Notes: generated by a model not told the origin, from the sequence alone. DNA of 64,000 nt from Nymphalis io (GCF_905147045.1 NC_065904.1:2356001-2420000), one strand, 5' to 3'. Positions 20,579-33,070 are shown, counted from the stretch's first letter. A program made the numbers and translations.

Positions 20579-21819
20579 GTGAGTGATTGCCTTGTTCTTA
20601 GCATTTTTCACGTATATTTTTTTTTCTTAATATTTATCTTCCGATCTCTTGCTTTTTCTTTATTACAAAGCTTCACTATGACAATGAGCCAGTAAGAATT
20701 CCAATCACACCGTAGCGTAAACTTTACAGTATATATTATACACATTACATTATATTATATAAATTGCAATTCTAACACACCATTGCTTTCATAAAATAAT
20801 AAATTAAATCGTAAATAACCTCCGTCCTGAACTTAAAACATAAATAACAGTATATGCTCGCCATTTTGGATTGCCGCCAACATTTTGGTAAAACCTGTGA
20901 GTTTGCCAACGTAAAAATAATAGAAATTCAAATTAAAAACAAAATAACGATATATAATGTAAATTAGTTTCTTTGTTTTGACATTACGGCCAAATTGTAT
21001 AATTTTAAGTTCAGTAAAATGATTCATATTATTAAGGACGTAAAATTCATTTTATTATAATATATTTTCAAGCCATGTTAAATTAAAATTAATGTTTGTT
21101 TTTACGTCTAGACTTAAATGGGCTTACAAATTATATGATAACGATCTTTCATCAAAACTATTATAGCTGTGTAGTCTATGTACAAATAAGTTTGCAAGAG
21201 CAAAAAAAACCTTATAATATTGTTTGAAAGGTAGAGATTAACTTATGCGTTAAAAACGTAATTGCCTGCTTTAGATACAATTTATTTATTTGTAGTGTAT
21301 GAATTCAATTATCACAATATATATTTTTTAAGTTTATATTTTGCAATAAATAATAAAACTTCGAAATTATTTCAATTGAAAATAGACGAACACAATGAAG
21401 TTCGGTTTTTTAATCTTACATTTAAAATATTATGATAATAAAGTTCTTATGTTTATATTTAATAATAATAATAATCATTTATTCTCAAACAACAAAAGTC
21501 CATACAATTGATATACAGCAAAAAATTACAAATTTCCTTACTATATTATAGTTAGTAACACTGACTTTCTGATTGCTGTCACGATGATTATAATTAATCA
21601 ATAATATAACAAATTTATAATATTTTTATATATAACAATGCAGTAAAATTAAAAAAAAAAACATAGCACAAGAACTGTGTATGACCATATTGTCTTGATT
21701 TAAAATCTAAATGTCACACAACATTTTATGGATGTCTTCTTCGAACTTCAATTTTATGTTTTACAGTCTAAGTGTCTTGATAGCCAATAAAGCCATAATG
21801 TATATATTTACAAATTGTA
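20579..21819. other. AT-rich intron downstream of the microexon
   Basis: No gene or known repeat. (AAT)n occurs at about 21463-21475. Confidence 0.4.
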
Positions 21820-22016
21820 GTACGCCCGCAGTTTCAAACGCATGACAAGGAGAGGAAGGGAGATGTTAGGCAAAAAGCATATTATTAGGTTCAAAGCCTA
21901 TTATAGGTTTAAGCTTGCTTCATAGTAAATTTCATCAAAATCGGTTTAGCGGTTTCGCCGTTAAAACGTAACAGACACGGAGTTACTTTTGAATTTCTAC
22001 AAATAATATAGAATGG
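21820..22016 (-). repeat. J repeat, reverse copy
   Basis: 'aaatttcatcaaaatcggtt' 'tagcggtttcgccgttaaaa' and a decayed 'gtacgcccgcagttt' start mark a J repeat. Confidence 0.6.
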
Positions 22017-23427
22017 GCGACGCTTTAATATTACTATTAAAACTAGAAAGGTAATAAAATAAACTCAGTACTCTTTTACTGTAGCACTCTTAGTACTCAA
22101 TTATTCTTTTCTGACAAATTAAGTAGGTCATTAAATACCATTGACTAATTACATATACTGCATGGAAATCAACGAATCTAATCTGGGACCGAATTCTACT
22201 AATTTATAACGATTACGATACGTTCCCGATTTAATTCCGATCCAACTTTGAATCATCTGTATTTATTCGAATCGGAACCGAACCGATAATATGTTAACAT
22301 ATATTGTTTTTTCAAAATCAAACCTAATTGTTAACTTTAATGGCAATAGTCGATAATTAAATGAATAGAAAAAAAATCCATTTTCAAACGGCAACGATCA
22401 CGATTCGATTCGATTGCGATAAAGTAATAATTTGTTAGTAAAATTGGCTCCCTGATCTATATCCTTTATCGAATAATACGACATATTAAAAGTTATCTAT
22501 GATTATTAAAAAACTAATCTGCGAGTCAAAAAAGTACTTTCAAATTATAAATAAAATAATATATACAAATTATTACAAATAATATTATACCAATTATAAT
22601 ATTATAAATAAGTACTATTTATACCAATTTAACTTATGCATATATTAAACTAACAATCATTATAATTTTCCGGCCAACGTTATTGTTGTTAATGGCTGTT
22701 ACTGTACAAATTATGGTATCTTATTATTAAGTAGTGAACGAACTCAAGTTTTCGATTTTCCTATTAATTACAGAGTATCGACTAACTTAAACTTTATAAT
22801 AATATTCTAACCACTGGAGTTATGACAAATAAACAAATTTGACATTTCAATGACAGTGACAGATTGTCACGAATGATATTCATTACGGATCCGCAAAAAC
22901 ATTGTGTTTTGAATGTCGGTGCAGTTTTTATCGGAACTTTGAAAGTAAAATCAAAGTGAACATAAGTGGTTCAGAAGAATAGTGTTGTTTTATAAATAAA
23001 TGTTTTTTTTAGAAGAAACAGCAAAAACTCAGGTGTTACTTATGTTCTAAATTTAAAAAACATAGAATATATTAATTAAATACAGTTAAATGACGTATCC
23101 TGCATGAAAAAAAACACACATATACATATATCGCAATGGTGTAAACGGTGAATAATTTTGGTATGCTTATATTTTATTTACATAATAGATATATTAATCG
23201 CTTACAGCTTGAACAAGACTTATAATAAAAAAATAGCAATAAGCGAGCGTTCACAACTAACGCATAGTCAGCCGCCGACTGTCAGCGAGTTTTACTTAGT
23301 TTACTGCTTTATCATACATATTAAACTTTTTGTTCACACAAAAACGAAAATACTCTATAATGTGTGTATTCACTTAATTTCGAGGCCTATTGTGTCGTTC
23401 GTCTGTCAGCCACTATAGCTTTTTCAC
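22017..23427. other. AT-rich intron, nothing recognised
   Basis: Repeated 'gattcgattcg'-type words at 22200-22410 suggest an old simple repeat. The 86-codon frame at 23158 shows no known domain. Confidence 0.4.
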
Positions 23428-23701
23428 TTGGTGGTAGGGCTTTGTGCAAGCCCTTTAGGTATGTACCATCTACTCATCGTCAAACACCAATACTTGATAT
23501 TGTTGTGTTCCGGTTTAAAGGGTGAGTGAACCAGTGTAATTACAGGCACAAGAGATAATACGTCTTAGTTCCCAAGGTTTGTGGCATATTGACGATGTAA
23601 GGAATGGTTAATATTAGCCACAGTGCTAATATCTATGGACGATGGTGACCATTTACAATCAGGTGGCCCAGCTGCCAGTCCACCTTCATATTTTATAAAA
23701 C
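23428..23701 (+). repeat. B repeat, full-length diverged copy
   Basis: Starts 'ggtggtagggctttgtgcaa' and ends 'tccaccttcatattttataa'. All internal modules are present with scattered substitutions. Confidence 0.85.
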
Positions 23702-23975
23702 GAAAACTTAAGCAGAGTGTGAACGAAAAATTAAGTTTATCTCTATGTTAACACTAGGCTTACAATGCTTACAGTCGGCTTACAGGATTGGCTTAACGTT
23801 AAGTGTGAACACACGCAAAGTTTTTATATTTTGTATGATTTTATCGCTTCTATTTTTTAACAAATTCTTCTTCTTCTTCTATTTTTACCACATTACATAA
23901 AGTCATACATCCCACGTTTTACTGATTACGAAACAGAGCACAGATAAGCATATAATTACACGACATATTCACTAA

Positions 23976-24119
23976 TGGCTTTACTTATTAAACATTGTTT
24001 AGGGGCGATTAGTTAAACAATGTTTTGTCTCCTTTTTTGAATATCAAATCAGTGATGAAAGAAAGATAGAAATTATTGTTTAACTTAACACCTGATAACC
24101 AACGTATATAAGTAAGGTC
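23976..24119 (-). mobile_element. MITE copy 1 (reverse orientation)
   Basis: Left end GGCTTTACTTATT... and right end ...ATATAAGTAAGGTC are inverted. Both continue inward to GTTAAACA/TGTTTAAC blocks, as in the copy at 28802-28942. The interior is the reverse complement of that copy (ATCAAATCAGTGATGAAAGA). Confidence 0.6.
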
Positions 24120-25244
24120 GTATTGTAATAAAATCGACAGTTCATCATTTATAGTAAGTTTTTTAAGTTCCGTGCAAGATAGTTGTAATGTTTTCAAAAA
24201 CACGAAAATGACTCACTTGTATGAAACTACCTTAATATTATTAATTTATTACATATTTTAAAATATAATCTAGTTATATATTATTATTTATATGTACAAA
24301 AAATATTGTATTTAGCTGAGTACTTCGAAATGAATATTATAATAATTTTAGTTAAATGCGGCGGAAGAAAATTTGCCACGTATATTCACGAACTCGCATT
24401 GGAGCAGCGTGGTGGAGTACACTCCAAAAATTCTTCTCATAAAAAAAGAAGAGGTTTTTACCCTGGCTGACATTTACAGGTCGTTACTTTACTTTTAAGG
24501 TATTTTTTTAATAAATTAAAAACAAATGTGGAAAGCCATATAAAGACATTGGCATCGCAAGGAGCAAAAACCATTTTAACAATTATTCAGTGCAACGCCA
24601 GCCATAAATTAATTTGTTACATAGGCTACGTAATACTACGCATTACACACAGAGTTCAGAGTTTTTATATTTGACAGTATAATAACTGATGAGTATCCAG
24701 CATCGAGAAGACCACCACCTTAAATTCTATATAATATAGTTCACACATATATACAAAATATGACGAATTGCTCTCAAACAGTCCTAAGAAAAGTGACAGT
24801 TTGTCTATTTAATCGTGCAAACCCGGCTTTTTAGTACTAGTGGTGATAATTTAAGTAAATAAAAATAAGTTCAATAAACCAAAGCTTTCACAAGAGAAAT
24901 CTGTGAAATCAGATTACAAATATCAATCATAGTAGCCTTCTGAAGGTCGACGTGTATTAAATTAATCTCCGAATAGAATTACCGAAGCTAAATTAATCAT
25001 TTTCCAACAGAAACGGAATGACTTTCAATTTGAAACATTAAAGCAAGGCTTAAGTAATCGATGATTCACTTAAGCCCCTAAAGTACTAAATATAGACGAA
25101 TAACCAGAAGCTTAATAGTAGACAAGTTTCTTAATCCATAACTTCGTTAGCATGGAGGTTGTATGCAAAAACTGTCTTAAAGCTATCTGGAGCCAACTAT
25201 GATATTGAATTGTATCAAAACATTTCCCAACATTTCTTCTTCAT
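24120..25244. other. AT-rich intron with one A-SINE 3' fragment
   Basis: At 24372-24495, 'cgcattggagcagcgtggtg' to 'gacatttacaggtcgttact' is a forward, 5'-truncated, diverged A-SINE. Nothing else is recognised. Confidence 0.45.
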
Positions 25245-25513
25245 TTCAGTGGTAAGAGCGCGTGAATCTTAACCGATGATCGTGGGTTCAAACCCGGGCA
25301 AGCACCACTGAATTTTCAATTTTTGTGCTTAATATATGATTATAATTCATCTCGTGCTTGACGTGGAAGGAAAACATCTAATTTCACTGAAATTCTGCCA
25401 CATGTGTATTCCACCAACCCGCATTGGAGCAGCGTGGTGGAATAAGCTCCAAAACCTTCTCCTCAAAAAAGGAAGAGGAGGCCTTAGCCCAGCAGTGGGA
25501 CATTCACAGGGTT
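25245..25513 (+). repeat. A-SINE, copy missing the first bases of the head
   Basis: Starts at 'cagtggtaagagcgcg' (mid box A). Box B is intact. The 'cgtgaggaaacctgcatgtg' module is deleted. The 3' end is 'cattcacagg'. Confidence 0.88.
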
Positions 25514-26287
25514 TTACTTTGTTACATTCACAGTACAATATGATGAAAAAATTATGTTGTTATATTTAAAACCGTCATACATATGTGATTCCATTTGCGT
25601 GTAGTTTAAATGTTATATTTTTTATATTCAATGCCGCGTATCACTTTCTGACATTTCCCAGTCGTATTCTGCCATTAGTTTAGATTCTATTGTTGGGGAA
25701 TAACTTTCTGGATGAAATTTTATCACAATACGTTAAGCGATCGAAAAATATAAGTTGTAAAATGATATATAATATCATTTGTCAAAGCATTTCGAGTTCA
25801 AGAGTTTTTTCAAAAATCGATGCCATGAATTCTTGGAAGCCATTTAAAGATGAAATAAAAAATCATCATGTTAAATTAATCTGCTCCAAGTGTAATTCAG
25901 TGAATAACAAGTGGCATAACCACAAATATTTAACATAGAATAAGGAGAGAAAGAATAAAAGATCACCAGAACGGAACTGCTGCATCATCAATTATTAATT
26001 TATCTAAATATCAGATGTTATTTTATAAGACAGGTCAAGGAACGTCTGGGAAATTATCTGATTGGTAAGTGATCATTTCTGTTCATCCTAATTGCTATTG
26101 TAAAAGGTTTCAGCCATATCTTATATTGCCAATATTCTGCGTAATCTTCGAAACGTAGAAGTTAGTCTCTGGAGTCTGCAATTATACCGGCCTATACAAA
26201 TGCGTGAAATAAACTAACATTTTTATCGTATTTGTCAGCGGTAGACTATTTAGCGAGTACAACCATTCGCATACAAGTAGGGTTCGT
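25514..26287. other. Intron with decayed repeats
   Basis: A 249-nt frame (25690-25938) starts with TTG and has a single CxxC pair; no family is recognised. About 26035-26190 resembles a very degenerate reverse B repeat ('gattggtaagtgatcat', 'tattgccaat'). Confidence 0.35.
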
Positions 26288-26470
26288 AGGCTGCAGTGCT
26301 ATTTTGTAAGAACTCACTTCTTTACTCACCCGTGAAATCTTAACCGACTTATGGTTATATACTATTTTGATGCGTGTATACTTGAAATATTATGATTATT
26401 ATCGCCAATGTCGCATATCACTTTCTGATATTTCACGACAGTTCATGCTGTGAATTTCGAGTTTCATACA
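26288..26470 (+). repeat. Unclassified dispersed repeat (copy 2)
   Basis: Matches 19825-20005 in order: 'tgcagtgctattttgtaaga', 'tttactcacccgtgaaatct', 'tatactattttgatg' and 'gcatatcactttctgatatt'. Confidence 0.55.
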
Positions 26471-26747
26471 GAATAACCTACCGTTTTAAATACTGGTATA
26501 TTCCCTTAGCCTATTCAAGTACATATCAATTTGTTTTACCAAATATTTGGTGTATTCGCAAATATAACACGTCATTCACACATGGACAGAACCCACGAAT
26601 AACTAAAACATCATAATGTTTGATTATTTACAACATAATTAATGCGAATGTTCACTGCTTATGTAGTTCAATAGAACTATCCAATAGGAAGCTAGTTACT
26701 ATTAACAATATAGACGTATAATTTATGTATGTATATATATTTTACTG

Positions 26748-27045
26748 TTGGTAGGGCTTTGTGCAAGCTCGTCTGGGTAGGTACCACCCACTCATCAGAT
26801 ATTCTACCGCAAAAGAGCAATACTTGATATTGTTGTGTTCCGGTTTGAAGGGTGAGTGAGCCAGTGTAATTACAGGCACAAGGGACATAAAATCTTAGTT
26901 CCCAAGGTTGGTGGCGCATTGGCTATAAGCGATGGTTGACATTTCTTACAATGCCAATGTCTAAGGGCGTTTGGTGACCACTTACCATCAGGTGGCCCAT
27001 ATGTTCGTCCACCTTCCAATTCTATAAAAAAAAAAATAAAAAAAA
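26748..27045 (+). repeat. B repeat, full-length copy
   Basis: 'ggtagggctttgtgcaagct' to 'ccaattctataaaaaaaaaa', complete and well preserved. The A-rich tail lies at 27025-27047. Confidence 0.93.
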
Positions 27046-27086
27046 AATGAAGAAATTATACTATTCTTTTTATCTATTTATTTCTG

Positions 27087-27370
27087 GTGGTAGAGCTTTA
27101 TGCAAGCTCGTCTGGGGAGGTACCACCCACTCATCAAATATTCTACCGCGAAACAGCAGTATTTGGTATTGTTGTGTTCCGGTTTGAAGGGTGAGTGAGC
27201 CAGTGTAATTACAGGCACAAGTGACATAACATCTTAGTTCCCTAGGTTGGTGGCGCATTGGTGATGTAAGCGATGGTTAATATCTCTTACAATGCCAATG
27301 TCTATGGGTGTTGATGACCACTTTCCATCAGGTGGCCCATATGTTCGTCCGCTTATTCTATAAAAAAATA
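27087..27370 (+). repeat. B repeat, second full-length copy in direct tandem
   Basis: 'ggtggtagagctttatgcaa' to 'cgcttattctataaaaaa'. It lies about 40 bp after the previous copy in the same orientation. The sequences differ at many sites, so they are separate insertions rather than a fresh duplication. Confidence 0.92.
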
Positions 27371-28801
27371 AAAAAACTTGTCAAACGTTATATATCGTGA
27401 CTTAATTCTGTTCAATTCTTTAAGTTAATAAAAGCCAAAGTTCCTTTTGGTTTTGTCTTTTATGTATCAATGGTATGTATATATGACCAATTTGACTTTA
27501 ATTTTAACTGCGTTAATTAGCGTGACATTTAGGTGTACTAGATAATTACTTTGTCGAAGATAAAAATAATGTGCTTTCTATTTTCCAATAAACAATACAA
27601 AATTAGATTTGATTTAATGGCATACATAGCGGTAACAGATAGGATATCTTTTACTTTCAACCATTTCCATTTCCACAACATCTTAGCTAGTTCATCGTTC
27701 GATTTAATATCGTATTTGCGTAATATGAAATTAAAGTATAGTTGAATGCACCAAGAGATCGCCGACAAAGTACGGAAGCATTATATTTCACAATAATTCA
27801 GTGCCATGCTATTGCGTCACGATTTCCTTTGTAATTTCGATTGATTTTAGTAATTTGTTGTAAAAATACAAACATAAAATAGTCACGGAATATTATACTA
27901 CCCGTGGTTTAAGATAAATAATTAATTGGTCTACGTAGTTCGTTGACGGGCAACGTAGTAGCTAACGCGCGACTAATACATTATTTTAAAAAAAAATGCT
28001 TTAAAATAATGAAAAGACTATCGACACTGTAGAACACAAATTTTATGCAAATAGATATGACTTTACTACATAAATAGAGAGAAAACAAACAAATACACTG
28101 TTTTTTTCTGTTTAAAAGATTTTTCTACTGTGGTTTTATCTTACATCAATTCCGTTAATGTCAAAGTTTGTCATTGATAATAAAAAAAATAGAAGAAACG
28201 CGGGAAAGAAAGTTCCTGTTTTGTTTATGACGGTAAATACATTTGGATCAACTGTCACGGTGTCCAAGCATTTTGTATTTATTACGTTAATATACCCACG
28301 CCATACTCCCACTTTGTTTATTCAAAATTGACAACTTCATTACAAATTCTGTAACATGGAGAGGAAATATCTCATTGTATTCATTAATACTCCTGTGAAA
28401 TTAAACAGAATCAAAACCAATCACAGCAGTTACTAGCCATTTGTCTTCCATTAATACTATATTAGTAATCGAATCGAAGTGGTCCGAATCGATACATATC
28501 TCGAATGCCTCTGAATCGAGACTAGAATAACAATATTGAGGAATGACAAATGGGAACACGACACGCGATGCTAAATTCTGATATTTACCTTTATATTTTT
28601 TGAAGTATATCATTTGTAGGTGTAGTTCTATGTGTGTTGGTGTAGTTATATGTATTAATTGAACATATAAGCTTATGCGAACCTATAAAAAAATAAAACC
28701 TCCATGTTTGTTTTATGAAACATCCATTTATTATAAAAATATTTCATATAAATATTAGATCAATGTAATGATAAGTAATCACTCAAAATTATAAGCTAAC
28801 A
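27371..28801. other. AT-rich intron downstream of the nested gene, nothing recognised
   Basis: Open frames of 64-76 codons overlap on both strands at 27538-27768 and 28401-28613 without recognisable content. Confidence 0.4.
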
Positions 28802-28942
28802 GCCTTACTTATAACGTTGCTTAGGGGCTGTTTAGTTAAACACTGATTTCACTCTATCTGCCATTATTGATTTGATATTTGAAAGAATAAGAGACAGGTC
28901 TGTTTAACTAATCACCCGCTTAACAAGATTTGTAAGTAAGGC
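28802..28942 (+). mobile_element. MITE copy 2 (terminal inverted repeats about 42 bp)
   Basis: Ends pair imperfectly over about 42 bp: GCCTTACTTATAA... at the left against the complement of ...TTGTAAGTAAGGC at the right, both running inward to GTTTAGTTAAACA-type and TGTTTAACTAA-type motifs. The flanks suggest a TAA target duplication, as in PIF/Harbinger elements. The interior (CTGATTTCACTC...) matches the copies at 23976-24119 and 15612-15690. It lies just past the 3' end of the nested gene. Confidence 0.65.
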
Positions 28943-28977
28943 CGTAAAACCACTTCTCATGTTTAAAAGACACGGCC

Positions 28978-28983
28978 TTTATT
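28978..28983 (-). terminator. Poly(A) signal AATAAA of the nested gene
   Basis: AATAAA on the - strand begins 8 nt after the TAA stop (28993-28991). If it is used, the 3' UTR is very short and ends near the MITE at 28802-28942. Confidence 0.5.
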
Positions 28984-28990
28984 ATTTGTT

Positions 28991-30213
28991 TTAAATTTTC
29001 TTAATTGTGTCTGTCCAGCAGAACCTCGCAGGGATCCTGTTTGGACGTTCGGGCTTTATAATCATCTGCGACGTGGAAGTCTTAGAATATTCTGGAATAT
29101 TCTCGCCTTTTGAGAAATCATCTTCTGTGCCATCTTTATCCTTTGTAACCATGCTAGTAACAGAAGACGTTTTACCTGATTTCTTTATTAAAAATTCAAC
29201 CTGTGCTAACTCTTCTTCAGAACTAAAATTATCCTTTACGTTCAAAATATCTTTTCCAATTTCTTCTAATTTTGATGTTTTTAATGTTTTGAAATTGTCG
29301 TCTCTTTCATTATTTTGATACTTAGTAATGTTATTTAACTTATTTTCAATACGCGTTAATTTCTCTAAAACATTATCGAGTTTGTTGGCTTGTGTTTCTA
29401 TTAATTTGTGTACGTATAATACGTCATGTCTCATGTCAGATTGAATGTTTAAATCTAAAAACAATTCTTTCATTGTTTTCACTATCGGAGCGCTAATACT
29501 TTCACACAGCAATTGTTTTTCTCTTTCATTCATAAGATGAATTTTAATATTTGCATCGTTTGTATTAATGTATTCCATTGCAACAGCCTCAAAGGTATCT
29601 GGGGGTATTATTTTTCGAATATCTTTCCTTTTACTTTTTCTTTCATGCGATCCCTTTAAATTTTTTTTGTCTGATATTTCTGATAAAGAACAACATAACG
29701 AATGATTTTCGTTAGTGTCGTCTATTGTATTGTTTTGAGAAGAACGACTTAAGGAATCCACAGTTCTTCCTTTAGTTCGTTTTATTTCATGTTGGACGAT
29801 ATCATGTTTCGATTTTTCTTTATTAAGTTTTCCATCTGTATGCTTTGATTTATGTTCATAAGACTCATGTTTTCTTTTAGTCTTTTTACTTGATTTAAGT
29901 GTGTAGTAAATTGGATTGGATATAGTATTTGTGCTCGGTGGTATTGTTAATGGAATTATATCTTTGGCAAATTTTATCGTTTGTTCGAGTAAAGGATCTT
30001 TTTCTTCAACGTTAGTATAACAATTTTCGTCGTATATTTTGTATGTCTGCTGGCACTTTTGTGATTCAGTAATTGTTTTCGCTGGATTTTCATCATTATT
30101 TTCTTTGGGTAAATATCTTTTGTGTATATAGACGATTGGATTGAAGGAGTTTTTATCGACGAAGTAATCAGACAAGTTGATCCCATCGATGCTTGTTATT
30201 TTTGAACGAAAGT
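28991..30213 (-). CDS. Unrecognised nested gene, main exon (residues 4-410)
   Basis: An open frame of about 407 codons on the strand opposite the exchanger, inside its first intron. On the - strand an acceptor (TTTTTTTTAG|AC) precedes 30213. Joining to the 10-nt exon at 30640-30631 gives a 410-residue protein, phase 1, with Asp4 split across the junction. No domain is recognised. Visible are basic NLS-like clusters at about 113-119 (KKTKRKH) and 195-204 (RKSKRKDIRK), a Lys/Ser/Asn/His-rich disordered middle, a hydrophobic-patterned segment at about 206-275, a probable coiled coil at about 274-304 (heptad-like LDNVLEKLTRIENKLNNI), an acidic stretch at 333-339, and a C-terminal PERPNRIPARFCW motif followed by TDTIKKI. 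A nuclear scaffold or chromatin-linked role is a guess. It is intact, and a poly(A) signal lies close to the stop. Confidence 0.75.
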
Positions 30214-30630
30214 CTAAAAAAATAATTTACATATATTAAATCTTATTAGATCTTGTATTAAATATAAGCAGACATAGTTATTAAAAATATTCATATTTTA
30301 TACAGAATTTTTTAGAGAACATTATTATTGGTTTAAAAGTCAAACTGTTTTTTAAATATATTCTAAAGTAAATAAAATTTAAAAAAATATTCCCTTCTAA
30401 AAATTACCTTTTACCTTTGATGCCTATAAACTAACAACATTAAATGGAAATGTTGTGTAATGATTTGAGTTATCTATAAAAAAATAAAAATACACAAAAA
30501 TCTATCCTTGTTATAATTGGCAGAAAGATATGTAGGCAAGTTTGTTATTGCAAATATATTAACTATTCTCTCTGATTCTACATTCAAACCTTGCTTCCAA
30601 GGAATGGAAATCACAAGCTAAATATTTTAC

Positions 30631-30640
30631 CTGAATCCAT
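30631..30640 (-). CDS. Nested gene, 10-nt first coding exon (Met-Asp-Ser)
   Basis: On the - strand, ATGGATTCAG is followed at once by a GTAAAA donor (30630-30625). The leftover G joins AC of the next exon to make GAC (Asp4), so phases agree, and the intron (30630-30214) is 417 nt. The main exon has no in-frame ATG near its 5' end: its first in-frame methionine is far inside, and position 30175 is only a TTG. That makes a short upstream start exon necessary. Splice sites and phase are seen; use is inferred. Confidence 0.6.
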
Positions 30641-32827
30641 TTGGACTTTAAAAACAATTTTAATGATCTGTTGAAAATATTTTAATAAAACCGAAGTACG
30701 AAGACATAGAGTTTGATTATAATATGTTATAAGTTATTGACAAAATCCAATACTTCACACTTTGACACGTAAATATAACATTCCATAATAACATAAAACG
30801 AAAGAGGTCTTTATCTTAAATCAATTCAAGCTGTCAGACCCAAGTCTGTATGTACAGAGGAAGATTGGATTGAAATATATATGTATAGGGAAGATTTTTT
30901 CAGGCTACGAAGTTTTCATAACTACCCTAAAAACAAAATGAAGTAGCACATTATAAAAGACAGAGTGTAACTAAAAACTAATTTTAATGTATTAAAATTT
31001 ATATGAAAAACTTATTTTTTGTTCAGCCTCTGCAACTTTCTGATAGGTTGCCAAAATTTTGGCGACCGTCGATCATGATTTTCTATGACGTCATAGTAGC
31101 CAATGACGACTGCGATTGCAAATTCATTGCATTCTTTAAGGTGGCGAAAGACCTGTATCATTTGAACCGTAATATACTGTGAGCTTTCGTGTAGTCAGTA
31201 CGAGTCACGATTTTTGTCGTAATCTATTCACTCTTTTCCATCACTCTCGCGGTCCGATGGGTCATGGGTGCGATTAAGAGAAATATATCCGAAATATATA
31301 TATGTATATACAAACAGCGTAAGCACATTACCTCGTTAGTTGTACAACAATAGGGTATAACACGATTGCATGACTTATTCTAGCACTGTTACAAGTACTC
31401 GTTAAGTATTCTAGAACAAATTCATTGCCAAATTGGCGCCCACAGATAAGTTAACAACCGTTTATGTCTGTATGCGATGCAATTAATTATTATGCACTGT
31501 TAAGTCACATTAAGCACATTCAATTGAATTTCGGATGCATTACAAGAGAATAAAGTCGTTTATCCAATGATGAAAGTAATTTAATAGGCTTAAAGCATTT
31601 TAAGCTTTAATATGATGTTATAGAGCTGCGTTTCGTATGAGTATTTGAAACGGGAAAGGAGGTTTCATAAGTGACAAACGACAGGAAATCCCTGGCACGG
31701 CTCGAGCGCCTCATCGCCTTCACAAGTCGCAGTATTAATGTCGGTACGACGTGTTCTCGATATTTGATCGATTCTAATCTGACATATTTAGGAAGACTTA
31801 AAAGTAAACATTTTAAGTATAAGGAATGATTTAAAATTATTAGTATATTAATGAGAAGAAATCAGTACATAATAAAAAAGACACTGTTCTTTTTTTGACG
31901 GCAATACCAGTTGAATTTGAATGGGGCAACTTTGGAACGCAATCCATCGCTGAGGGAATCATAAAAATCGATTTATAAACTATATATTGCATATGAATTT
32001 AGAACCTACTTTTTTGAAGCAGATAAAGACGTAGCCGACTAGATCTATAGTTGTGGATTTCACCGAACACCAAAACGTGTTTTTGTCGAGAGCAAAAAAA
32101 AAGTTCTGCTACTCAAAATACCTTAAGTTAAATAATGCAACATTCAGAGCATGCTCAGTGCTTAAGGAGTAACATTTCTTATTTAAGACGAGTACAAAAG
32201 TAAAAGAAAAATTTGGCAGCACTTTCCCATTCAGTCGCCAAATCAGACGTTGGGCGACGTACCAACACTTGAGTGTAATGTTGTCTGAAAAATAAAAAAA
32301 AATAAAATTTTCCTGAATAAACTGAATTAAAAAACAAAACAATTTTTTAATAAGTAACGTTATTATTGCAACATTATTCTTATTTCAATATTTAGCTGAA
32401 CCTATCACATAACATAACATATACAAGAAAGGTTATGGCTAAAATGCACTTTTGAGATTAAACTATTTTTAATTAAGTTAATATACGATTACAAAATCTA
32501 GATTTTTCCATCGCTCTGTGACACCGTTAGAACATATCTCGTGAGGAAATCTAATTTAAAACGAAGCACATGAAACGAAATAAAATATATTTTCGTATAT
32601 ACTGGTGATAAGAAAATTTTAAAACGTACGGTTTTCTACAGAAATCGCTTTATTAAATGATACAGGCAAAAAAGTATTCTACAGTATACGCGTTATAGTT
32701 TAAAATGGGATAAAATGTTCTAAAGTATCTGATAATGTCCTATGTCCCTAAAGTTGTGTTATAAGTATCAGTTGTATTTTCAAAAAATAAAAAATCTATA
32801 AAAAAACCCCTTATTAGTGATGGAATG
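30641..32827. other. Upstream flank of the nested gene; no repeat recognised
   Basis: Unusually poor in recognisable transposons for this window. It should contain the promoter and 5' UTR of the nested gene (leftmost part), but no clear TATA or Inr can be singled out. A GC-richer patch lies at 31672-31760. A 77-codon frame at 32109 (- strand) has no domain. Confidence 0.4.
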
Positions 32828-32985
32828 TACAACGAGCATATGGGCCACCCGATGATAAGTGGTCAGCAACGCGACAACAACCTTGCGAACTAAGATGTAA
32901 TGTCCCTTGTACCTGTAATTAAACTGCCTCACTCACCCTTCAAACTAGAATACAACAATACCAAGTACCGCTGTTTTGTGTGTGG
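32828..32985 (-). repeat. B repeat, reverse partial copy
   Basis: 'acgagcatatgggccacccg', 'atgataagtggtcagcaacg' and 'ctcacccttcaaactagaat' to 'ccaagtaccgctgttttg'. The middle module (palindrome) is deleted. Confidence 0.8.
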
Positions 32986-32999
32986 TACCGACACAGACG

Positions 33000-33070
33000 C
33001 TTTTACAGCCACTGAATCGATTTTGATAAAATTTGATATGGAGTAAGCATGAGCCCAAAGCAAGGCCATA
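33000..33070 (+). repeat. J repeat fragment
   Basis: 'agccactgaatcgattttga' 'taaaatttgatatggagta' is the J core. Confidence 0.5.

Noticed and set aside
25690..25938. Small protein gene with a CxxC pair
   Set aside because: No ATG start, no homology recognised, one possible metal-binding pair only, and AT-rich base use like the intron.
28991..30175. Nested protein starting at 30175
   Set aside because: That codon is TTG. The frame continues upstream to a good acceptor at 30214-30215 and joins a 10-nt ATG exon in the right phase.
31672..31800. GC-richer open frame as an exon
   Set aside because: A stop precedes it, no acceptor fits, and the peptide is unrecognised; left as a possible regulatory patch only.
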